Origin: Chloroflexota bacterium | GTDB taxonomy: Bacteria; Chloroflexota; UBA5177; JANWHV01 | DNA length: 27,892 bases | Assembly: GCA_025924845.1 (NCBI GenBank) | Contig: JAICHN010000009.1 | Coordinates: 1 to 27,892 of the forward strand | Reading direction: 5' to 3' | In this document: positions 8,189-14,442 of the stretch, piece by piece | Layout of the letters: every line of letters starts with the position of its first letter | Position numbering within the stretch: the first letter of the stretch is position 1 | The notes under the pieces: model-generated | The model's input: only the letters and a program-made list of their open reading frames with translations | Databases searched by the model: none | Told to the model about the DNA's origin: nothing | Program-made: the position numbers and the translations under genes

Positions 8189-9961
8189 TTAATCCCGCGG
8201 TTCGCCAAGAAACAGAGCCAGCTCTCCCGGAGCCAGGTCACCGTATATGCGCTCACTCGCAGGATCCTTCCGGCTCGGTGTAGACCCTCCCAGCCGGACT
8301 TGCCGCCATGTGTGACGCGACGGACTCTCGGGCCGCCAGGTCACCAATTCGCCATGAATCGACGATTCGCCCGCATTGTGCGCGGTGACCACCGCGGACC
8401 CGTCGAGCGCCGTAAATGCATTTGCCAGGATCGCCGGTTCAGCGGTAGGCACGAGCGGCAAAGCGTCGGCGCCGCGGAAGCAGTGAGCGTAGGCCCGCAA
8501 GAGCCGTGCCGTATCACGAGTCAACGCCGCCTGCCGATCCGTAAAGGGCAAGACCTCCCCAAAGACATCCTGCCACACGACCAATCCCGTGCCGTTGAAC
8601 AAAGCACGCCCAATCACACGCTCACGATGCGCACCAATCGCGTGACGATTGATCATAAAACTTGGGTGTTCGGGGAACAGGAAGCGCATGAGATCCACCT
8701 CTCCGACATGGCGGTGTTCAGCCTGGTCCCACGAGCCGGTAATTTCACCTATGACCTGTCCACTCGGCTGGCCCTCTGAACAGAAAACCACTCCGGGTCG
8801 CCTCGCGTCGATCTCGGCGCGAAACTGGGGGCGAATATTGTCCATGGTATCCAGGAACACGCCGTCCAAGGCCATGTCCTCCACGGCCCGCGCCAGTTTC
8901 AACGGAGCCTCGGCGGGAATGCCGTGGCGTGAGTCAGGAACCATGTCCCAGGGCAGATAAGGGATAAACACGCGCGTACCCCGTTCGCGCACCCTGAGGG
9001 CCAACTCCTTGACGGCCGCCCGCCCGCCGGGAAGATCATCATAAAAATCGAATTGATCGCGCTCGTCCACGCCGATTCTCGGATAGGCGGGCCACAGCAA
9101 GATGCCGTCATAACCACCAAAGCGTTGCCCATCATCGAGCAACTGGTCGATGTCCAGTCGCCCGCGCCGAAGGTCAAATATTTCCCTCCCATAGAGGAAC
9201 GTAAAATGCTGCACCCATTGGTCACGGTACCAGGCGAAATCGGGACGCTTGTAGGCGGCAAGGTCAATACCGGCGCGCAGTTGATCCCGCCAGGCCGTGA
9301 ACGCCCCGAGCCATCCAGGCGCGCAGGGCATGAGGATCAACTCGCTGACACTTACCCACTCATTGCGTATTCGTACGGGCAGATTCCGCTGCACCGGTTG
9401 ATAGGTGGTCGAAAAGGAAACATTGGGGGCGCGGCGATCCACCACGGCCAGACCGGCCGTCTCGGAGGACCACCACCAGGGCAGCACGTACTTGCCCGTG
9501 CGGACAACGGAACGGCCCGATGGGGTGAGTGGTCCGATTCCCGCATCGTGGCTCGGTGGACGATCCGGCGAACCTGGATGCACGTGATCGAGAATGCTCA
9601 GGCCGAGCGTCCCGTCGAGGATGGTCCCCGGCGGGCCGGTACGTACTTGGACGAGCAGACACAGCGCCTCCATCGCTCCTATGGACCAGGTGAGGCGAAC
9701 CTCTACATCCCCGGCCGTGCAGGTGACAATGACAGTCCGCGGCCCGGCGTAGAAGTCCATGACACTGAAATCATCGCCGCCGAACCGGCCATCCGGCAGG
9801 CTCAGTTCTACGGGAAACTGCCGAGCGCCCACGCCTTTGAGTAATGGATCCCCGTCCCTGAGCAGCGTCAGATCTTGTCGCACGTGTTGATCGGCACGGA
9901 TGTTGAGTGAGATGCCTGCCGTGGCGAGTACCCCGACGGCAGTTGCGGACGGCAACGTCAC
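8189..9961 (-). CDS. putative TIM-barrel glycoside hydrolase-like protein
   Basis: A 590-residue protein with a beta-rich N-terminal domain (about 1-225), a central barrel-like domain (about 235-500) and a small C-terminal beta domain. Barrel-type strand ends are visible: YDGILLWPAYP (284-294), VFIPYLPWDM (331-340), DGVFLDTMDN (366-375), VVFCSEGQ (391-398) and GLVVWQDVFGE (459-469). Asp371 and Glu396 at consecutive strand ends are reasonable nucleophile and acid/base candidates, as in retaining clans with a D/E pair. I do not recognise a specific GH family; DUF6259-type or GH36/GH101-like relatives are possible. It starts at GTG 9961 and overlaps the upstream stop by 4 bp (GTGA). There is no signal peptide, so it is probably cytoplasmic and works with the neighbouring six-hairpin protein. 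Confidence 0.62.
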   Translation of the reverse strand: MTLPSATAVGVLATAGISLNIRADQHVRQDLTLLRDGDPLLKGVGARQFPVELSLPDGRFGGDDFSVMDFYAGPRTVIVTCTAGDVEVRLTWSIGAMEALCLLVQVRTGPPGTILDGTLGLSILDHVHPGSPDRPPSHDAGIGPLTPSGRSVVRTGKYVLPWWWSSETAGLAVVDRRAPNVSFSTTYQPVQRNLPVRIRNEWVSVSELILMPCAPGWLGAFTAWRDQLRAGIDLAAYKRPDFAWYRDQWVQHFTFLYGREIFDLRRGRLDIDQLLDDGQRFGGYDGILLWPAYPRIGVDERDQFDFYDDLPGGRAAVKELALRVRERGTRVFIPYLPWDMVPDSRHGIPAEAPLKLARAVEDMALDGVFLDTMDNIRPQFRAEIDARRPGVVFCSEGQPSGQVIGEITGSWDQAEHRHVGEVDLMRFLFPEHPSFMINRHAIGAHRERVIGRALFNGTGLVVWQDVFGEVLPFTDRQAALTRDTARLLRAYAHCFRGADALPLVPTAEPAILANAFTALDGSAVVTAHNAGESSIHGELVTWRPESPSRHTWRQVRLGGSTPSRKDPASERIYGDLAPGELALFLGEPRD

Positions 9962-10704
9962 GATTTGTCCTCCTCCGGGGCGCGATCAGCGGCACAGCGG
10001 AAGCCGATTGTAGCACATCGGTTTAGCCCCTCGCTCATCAGGAGGAAGCGGAGATGGCTTTGGTTCGGGCAGGGACCGCCTTCGGCGTACCAGAAGCTGC
10101 CCTGAGGGGTAAAGTAGCTGCCGCCGCGAAGCAGACGCCATCGATGCCAACCATCATCCCACTCCGGTGCGGTCCACTCCCAGGTGTTGCCTGCCATATC
10201 CAAGCAGCCGAAAGGAGATGCGCCGCCCGGGAAGGCATTCACCCGTGTAATGCCGGGGCCGGCAGCATTGCAGGCAGCAGGGATAAATGTTTGTCCCCAA
10301 GGCCACGCGAACCTCTCCGGCCCCTGCGCCGCCCACTGCCATTCCTCGTCGGTAGGCAGGCGCAGGCCGGCCCATGTGGCATAGGCGTCCGCGTCTCGGG
10401 GACTCACCCAGACCACCGGGAACCGGCCACCATTCCGGGGCGGCTTGCCGGACTGCCAATGGCGCAGAAAGTTGCGCGGGTCGTCCGGTTGATATCCGGT
10501 TGCCGCCAGAAACGCGGCGAACTGATCGTTGGTGATGGGGGTCCGGCTCAACGCGAAGGGGACCACATGGACGGGTCGCGGCCCATGATCGTAGACGGGG
10601 CATCGTCCTTCTCGCACGATATGCTCAACCCGCAGCTCAAATACCCCTCCGGGGATTGGCATAAGCTCCGGCTGGGTATTGTCTCCTGCTCGTGCGTCGG
10701 CCAT
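9958..10704 (-). CDS. FGE-sulfatase-fold protein (SUMF1-like) lacking catalytic cysteines
   Basis: A 248-residue protein with the full formylglycine-generating-enzyme fold signature: MPIPGGVFE (15-23), PFALSRTPITNDQFAAFL (49-66), VVWVSPRDADAYATWAGLRLPTDEEWQWAA (97-126, seen as overlapping motifs), WPWG (134-137), FGCLDMAGNTWEW (165-177), RLLRGGSYF (190-198) and IGFRCA (233-238). In active FGEs the loop after GGSY carries the copper-binding cysteine pair (GGSY-x-C-x4-C). Here it reads GGSYFTPQGSFWY, with no Cys, so formylglycine synthesis is unlikely, and no sulfatase gene is nearby. It may be a carbohydrate-binding or otherwise repurposed member. ATG start with GAAGGGAG upstream; it is coupled to the next gene by a 4-bp overlap. 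No signal peptide is evident. Confidence 0.85.
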   Translation of the reverse strand: MADARAGDNTQPELMPIPGGVFELRVEHIVREGRCPVYDHGPRPVHVVPFALSRTPITNDQFAAFLAATGYQPDDPRNFLRHWQSGKPPRNGGRFPVVWVSPRDADAYATWAGLRLPTDEEWQWAAQGPERFAWPWGQTFIPAACNAAGPGITRVNAFPGGASPFGCLDMAGNTWEWTAPEWDDGWHRWRLLRGGSYFTPQGSFWYAEGGPCPNQSHLRFLLMSEGLNRCATIGFRCAADRAPEEDKS

Positions 10705-10734
10705 AGGTTCTCGCTCCCTTCAAATGGTGCGAGG

Positions 10735-11679
10735 CTATTCCTTAATCGCGCCCGCGGATAAGCCACGTACAATGTGGCGCTCCGCGAAGATAATCAGCAG
10801 CGCGGGAGGAATACAACTCATGGTGCAGACACAGAGGAGACGGCCCCACTCGATCTGTCCACCCATGCCAATGTAGGTATTTAAGCCAATCATAATTGTG
10901 TACTTATTGGGATCACTCAGCAAGATAAGGGGATTCAAGAAGTCGTTCCAGGATCCCAGGAATACCAACAACGTGACGCCCACGATACCGGGACGTGCAA
11001 GGGGAATAATGATGTATACAAGGCGCTGCCATTGGCCGGCCCCATCGATCTCCGCAGCCTCGTCGAGTGCGAAGGGGATCTCACGGATAAAGCTGGTAAG
11101 GATCCAGATCGCGAAGGCTGACAGAGGAATACTCTCCGCTAATGAAACGCCGAGCAGGTTATCTACCAGATCAAGGTTGCGCAAAATCAGGAAGGTGGGA
11201 ATCAACACGATAATGCCGCTGACCACCTGCGCCACCCGCACCCACCCGGAGAGGAGTGTCGTCCACCAGAATTGCCGGCGTGCCAGGACCAAGGCGGCAG
11301 GCAAGGCGATGACCATCACCAGGGCAACCGTCATCGCCGCGATACTTAGGCTATTGCGCACGTTTAGGGGATAGCTGGTCTGCACCAGGTCGTTGCCGAA
11401 CAAGGCATAGTGATAGTTGGTCAGGGTAGGTTGCTCGGGAATTATGGAGGGAAACCCGCGCAGTATTTCGTTCAGGGTCTTGAATGAACCGGAGACCATG
11501 TACACAAACGGCATCACGGCGAACAGACCGAAAAAAAGTACCCCGAACAGGATCATGGCACGGTCGAGCACCCTGGCGACGTTTCGCCGCCGCGATCGTC
11601 CACGCGCGTTGGCCCGCCACTCTGTTCCCAGTCCAATTCGTGCCTGTCGAGCTGAAGGGTACGACATCCTACTCACCAC
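10735..11679 (-). CDS. carbohydrate ABC transporter permease, MalG/UgpE type (CUT1)
   Basis: The second inner-membrane subunit of a CUT1-family sugar importer, 314 residues if the GTG at 11679 is used. Six hydrophobic segments are visible after a basic N-terminal tail (about residues 38-305). The ATPase-docking EAA loop, EAAEIDGAGQWQRL followed by IPLARPG, lies near residues 206-228. It overlaps the end of the partner permease by 11 bp, as expected for coupled permease genes. The start is uncertain: GTG at 11679, GTG at 11676 or ATG at 11667 (310 residues; GGTGAG close upstream) are all possible. No MalK/UgpC-type ATPase is encoded in this window, so the energy subunit must come from elsewhere, as is common for CUT1 systems sharing an MsiK-like ATPase. 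Confidence 0.93.
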   Translation of the reverse strand: MVSRMSYPSARQARIGLGTEWRANARGRSRRRNVARVLDRAMILFGVLFFGLFAVMPFVYMVSGSFKTLNEILRGFPSIIPEQPTLTNYHYALFGNDLVQTSYPLNVRNSLSIAAMTVALVMVIALPAALVLARRQFWWTTLLSGWVRVAQVVSGIIVLIPTFLILRNLDLVDNLLGVSLAESIPLSAFAIWILTSFIREIPFALDEAAEIDGAGQWQRLVYIIIPLARPGIVGVTLLVFLGSWNDFLNPLILLSDPNKYTIMIGLNTYIGMGGQIEWGRLLCVCTMSCIPPALLIIFAERHIVRGLSAGAIKE

Positions 11680-12577
11680 TCTTTACGCTGATATAGCGCG
11701 ACAGGAAGAAGGCCAGCAGGATCAGTACGAGCAACATATCGCCGGTCGCCGCGGCACGGCCGAGGAGCCCACTGGTCAGGTCAAAGTAAGCGTAAATGGA
11801 GGGGATCATGAATGAGGCGCCGGCGGAATTGCCGCCCGACCCCCCACCGGAGAGGGCGAAGTATGCATCGAACGCGAGTAGCTGGCCGGCGAAGGAGAGG
11901 GGGACAATCGCCGCGAGTACGCCCCGCGTTCCGGGAAAGATGATATGCCGAAATCGGGCGAACCGGCCGGCGCCGTCAATTGCTGCGGCCTCGAGAAGAT
12001 CGTCGGAGATGCTCTGCATGGAGGCGAGCACCATCAAGGCGGCAAACGGCAGACCCAGCCAAATACCGACCAGCGCGATCCAGAAGACACCGAAGACGGG
12101 GTCGGTTGGCAGGTTCCTGGCAGAATTTTCCAGGTGTAGCGTCAGCAGCAGAGCGTTAACCGCACCCGTGCTCGGATCGTACATGTAGCGCCAAACCTGT
12201 CCGCCGACCAGCGGGGGGATCGCCATCGGTAACAAGACGATGGTGCGAAACACGCGGCGCAGTGGGAAGGCTCGGCCGAGGAGCAAGGCAAGCAGATAGG
12301 CCATCGTGTAGGTGATCGTTACGACCAACCCGCCAACCCAGGCAATGGTGGTCAGACCGTTGATGAAATCCGGGTCATTTAGAATGTGCTCGAAGTTAGT
12401 GACGCCGAGAAACCGTAGCGGCGTCGTCCCAAACACTCCTCCAATCCTATAATTCGTCAGGCCTAAATACAGGCTTTGCAGGATAGGGTACAGACCTAGC
12501 CCCAGCGCCAGAATGGTCACGGGTAGAAGCATCACCATGAGTTGGCGATGCCGCCGGTCAGGCACAAGGCGCCGCAT
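11669..12577 (-). CDS. carbohydrate ABC transporter permease, MalF/UgpA type (CUT1)
   Basis: The first permease of the CUT1 sugar importer, 302 residues from the ATG at 12577. The N-terminus is basic (MRRLVPDRRHRQ) and is followed by a long hydrophobic segment and five more. The EAA loop LLEAAAIDGAGRFARFRHIIFP contacts the ATPase. I prefer this ATG over an in-frame TTG at 12607 because GGGAGG lies 5-7 nt upstream of it. Between the solute-binding protein gene and this gene is a 112-bp gap with a GC-rich stem-loop, so expression of the permeases is probably lower than that of the binding protein. Confidence 0.93.
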   Translation of the reverse strand: MRRLVPDRRHRQLMVMLLPVTILALGLGLYPILQSLYLGLTNYRIGGVFGTTPLRFLGVTNFEHILNDPDFINGLTTIAWVGGLVVTITYTMAYLLALLLGRAFPLRRVFRTIVLLPMAIPPLVGGQVWRYMYDPSTGAVNALLLTLHLENSARNLPTDPVFGVFWIALVGIWLGLPFAALMVLASMQSISDDLLEAAAIDGAGRFARFRHIIFPGTRGVLAAIVPLSFAGQLLAFDAYFALSGGGSGGNSAGASFMIPSIYAYFDLTSGLLGRAAATGDMLLVLILLAFFLSRYISVKSGE

Positions 12578-12638
12578 CGTGACCTCCCAAGGCCGTTCGG
12601 CGGACAATTACTGGTTCCTCAGGCACTAGACAACCCAG

Positions 12639-12674
12639 CGAGCCGGGACGCCCCAAGCGGAATGCCCCGGCTCG
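12639..12674 (-). terminator. intercistronic stem-loop between binding protein and permease genes
   Basis: Perfect 9-bp arms (CGAGCCGGG at 12639-12647 and its complement at 12666-12674) enclose an 18-nt loop that can pair further. No U-tract follows on the minus strand. In many sugar ABC operons a hairpin at this position stabilises the binding-protein mRNA or partly terminates transcription; the position supports that role, which is inferred. Confidence 0.55.
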
Positions 12675-12689
12675 GCAGGTGACCGCAAG

Positions 12690-14054
12690 CTAGTCGTTCC
12701 CCGCGGCGGTCTGGACGTAATCGGTAGCCGGGCCATTCACTTTGGCCACGAACTGGTCGATGGTGAGTTTGCCGCGGAATACATCGTACATCGCCGGATC
12801 CCAGTTCTTGCCCAGCATAGCCAGGAAGCCGGGGCAGTAGGGTTGGCCCCGTAGGGACCTTGCTTCAGCCAAGGCAATGTCCCAGTAATCGCTCGTGCCA
12901 AAACGTTGGCGCAAGAGAGCAACAGAGTGTTGATTCGGGGGAATCTGATCCGATGAGCCGCACATGGCCGCGACGTTGCCTGGTTGGCCCCACCAGGCAA
13001 TGAATTCAGCCGCGGCCTCCTTGTTCTTGCTGGACGTCGGTATAGAGAGCGTTTGCGCTGCCCCAGAACCAAAGTTGTCCACTTTACCTTTCACCATCGG
13101 CATGGCCGCCCAGTTCACGGTCTTGGCGCCTGGTTTGGGTGGCACCGCCGGCAGAATGGACCGCTCCCAGGCCCCAACGATCAGCATGCCCGTTGATCCC
13201 TTGAGAAAGGTCGCCGCTGGGTCAGCACCGATGGTGCCGATATCGGCGGCCTTGCTCTTGAACAGCGACGCAACGAAGCCGATGGCCGCGCGGGTGCCGG
13301 AGTCACCGGCATCAATCTTGTAGTTACCGCTGTTATAGTGGATTGGCGCCGATCCGGCCTGCCAACCCAATCCGTTCTTATACAGCAGTTGCGACGATGC
13401 CCAGTACGCGACGATGCCGTACTGGTGCTTCGCCGGCTGGGAGAGCTTTCGCGCCGCCGCCGCCAACTGATCCCACGTCCATGGTTTGGCCAGGGTCGCC
13501 GGTTGGATGCCGGCCTGGTTGAACATGTCCACGTTGTAGTAAATCAGCGGCACTTCCGTCTCATACGGGTAGCCGATCACCGCGCCATTTGGGTTGGTGA
13601 GGGCCGAAAGCGTCCCTGGATTCACCAAGGACCACGCGGACTTTGGTAGAAGGGAACGGAGATCCACGACAAGCCCATTCCGCCCCCAGGGGACCAAACC
13701 CGCGTCATAGTATTGGAAGACATCGGGCGCGGAGCCGCTGGAGAATGCCACGGTCATCTGATTGGCAATGGCGCTCCAGCTACTTTGCACGTACTCGATC
13801 CGCACCGACTTACTTTGCTTGTTGAAGGCATCAACAAGCTGACGGTTCTGCTTGATCTCCGGATCGAGCCAGTAGAGGCCCATGTATTTCACCGTGACGG
13901 CTCGCATTGGGGTTCCTACCCGCTCGGCCATCGCTCCGCGCGGGCCAAGGATCAGGGCGCCTGCCGCACCCGCCGCCACACCCGCGGATGTTTGTAAAAA
14001 CCGCTTTCGACTCGGTCCTGACGCTCCGGCGTCGTACTGATCGTGCTCTGCCAA
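12690..14054 (-). CDS. extracellular sugar-binding protein of CUT1 ABC importer, Tat-like signal
   Basis: A 454-residue family-1 solute-binding protein that would deliver the substrate to the two downstream permeases. The N-terminus has SRKRFLQ (residues 15-21) followed by an Ala/Gly-rich hydrophobic stretch and AMA near 43, which looks like a Tat signal with RK in place of the twin Arg. There is no lipobox Cys. The mature part has typical SBP motifs: LVDAFNKQSKSVRIEYV, the SGSAPDVFQYYDAG segment, and a late WWGQPGN region. It starts at TTG (14054), chosen because AAGGAG sits 7 nt upstream; the nearby ATG is in another frame. It is the first gene of a six-gene operon whose promoter is at 14271-14300, leaving a leader of about 210 nt. 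Confidence 0.93.
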   Translation of the reverse strand: MAEHDQYDAGASGPSRKRFLQTSAGVAAGAAGALILGPRGAMAERVGTPMRAVTVKYMGLYWLDPEIKQNRQLVDAFNKQSKSVRIEYVQSSWSAIANQMTVAFSSGSAPDVFQYYDAGLVPWGRNGLVVDLRSLLPKSAWSLVNPGTLSALTNPNGAVIGYPYETEVPLIYYNVDMFNQAGIQPATLAKPWTWDQLAAAARKLSQPAKHQYGIVAYWASSQLLYKNGLGWQAGSAPIHYNSGNYKIDAGDSGTRAAIGFVASLFKSKAADIGTIGADPAATFLKGSTGMLIVGAWERSILPAVPPKPGAKTVNWAAMPMVKGKVDNFGSGAAQTLSIPTSSKNKEAAAEFIAWWGQPGNVAAMCGSSDQIPPNQHSVALLRQRFGTSDYWDIALAEARSLRGQPYCPGFLAMLGKNWDPAMYDVFRGKLTIDQFVAKVNGPATDYVQTAAGND

Positions 14055-14234
14055 GGCTCATCTCCTTCAATTCGCGCGGAGTAATTACAAGCAATCGGAT
14101 GACAGCGGCTGTGACCTTCGGTGGCGCTCCTTGTCGCAATCACCCCCAATCCACCTAGTCCGCCATGCTCCGCGCCACAACGCAAAATCAAGCCGGGCCA
14201 GGTTCGGCTGGATTTTAGAGATCCGCTTTCACAC

Positions 14235-14255
14235 CATACGTACGAACATACGTAT
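14235..14255. promoter_or_regulatory. tandem TACGTA operators downstream of the transporter operon promoter
   Basis: Two copies of the core, CATACGTAC (14235-14243) and ATACGTAT (14248-14255, itself a palindrome), lie with centres 12 bp apart. They fall just past the expected transcription start of the minus-strand promoter, where a bound repressor would block elongation. The 9-mer CATACGTAC recurs at the gntR promoter (16593-16601). HutC-type GntR regulators are known to bind short GT..AC palindromes, so the local GntR is the likely ligand-responsive repressor. Confidence 0.7.
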
Positions 14256-14270
14256 CTTTGGATGGGAAAT

Positions 14271-14300
14271 AGTATAGGAGGTGGTTCGGGCGACTGTCAA
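14271..14300 (-). promoter_or_regulatory. promoter of the sugar transport/glycosidase operon
   Basis: On the minus strand a consensus TTGACA (14295-14300) is followed after 18 bp by TATACT (14271-14276). The predicted start is near 14264, only about 8 bp before the tandem operators. It fires away from the ferritin-like gene promoter, whose -35 box begins 23 bp further right. Confidence 0.8.
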
Positions 14301-14322
14301 GACAAGGCGCGGGCCGCCAGTC

Positions 14323-14351
14323 TTGACAGAGTCCGTACTCAGACCTACAAT
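14323..14351 (+). promoter_or_regulatory. promoter of the ferritin-like gene
   Basis: TTGACA (14323-14328), a 17-bp spacer and TACAAT (14346-14351) make a near-consensus sigma70 promoter. The predicted start is near 14358, about 7 bp before the palindromic operator. Together with the opposing promoter it forms a back-to-back pair whose -35 boxes lie in a 10-bp perfect inverted repeat (14294-14303 and 14320-14329). Confidence 0.82.
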
Positions 14352-14364
14352 CCACTCAGCCCTT

Positions 14365-14382
14365 CTATCGTACGTACGATAG
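14365..14382. promoter_or_regulatory. perfect 18-bp palindromic operator with GTACGTAC core
   Basis: The sequence CTATCGTACGTACGATAG is an exact palindrome placed at about +8 to +25 of the ferritin-like gene transcript. It shares the TACGTA core with the sites at 14235-14255 and 16593-16601, and the flanking CTAT/ATAG tetramers recur at 16587-16606. It is the best candidate high-affinity site for the GntR repressor. Confidence 0.75.
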
Positions 14383-14442
14383 CCTCTTATGTTGGTGACC
14401 TTTATTCAGATTCAGGGCACCGTCCCGTATGGAGAGCGTAGG

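Larger units (their letters stand above)
14055..14442. other. divergent regulatory intergenic region (388 bp)
   Basis: This is the only gap over 300 bp in the window. From left to right it holds the ~210-nt leader of the transporter operon, tandem operators, two back-to-back promoters with -35 boxes in an inverted repeat, a palindromic operator and an 85-nt leader of the ferritin-like gene. I saw no riboswitch-like structure or small gene in the long leader. Confidence 0.8.

Noticed and set aside
9958..10704. Annotation as an active sulfatase-modifying enzyme
   Set aside because: The catalytic cysteine pair is absent and no sulfatase is encoded in the window.
12578..12607. Ten-residue N-terminal extension of the first permease from a TTG
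   Set aside because: The ATG at 12577 has GGGAGG at proper distance and gives a typical basic permease N-terminus.
14294..14329. 10-bp inverted repeat read as a terminator hairpin
   Set aside because: Its arms are the two outward-facing TTGACA -35 boxes and their flanks, so it is better explained as divergent promoter symmetry.
14389..14442. Upstream ATG extending the ferritin-like protein by 18 residues
   Set aside because: No ribosome site is present and the extra residues are unlike the family; ATG 14443 has GGAGAG 6 nt upstream.
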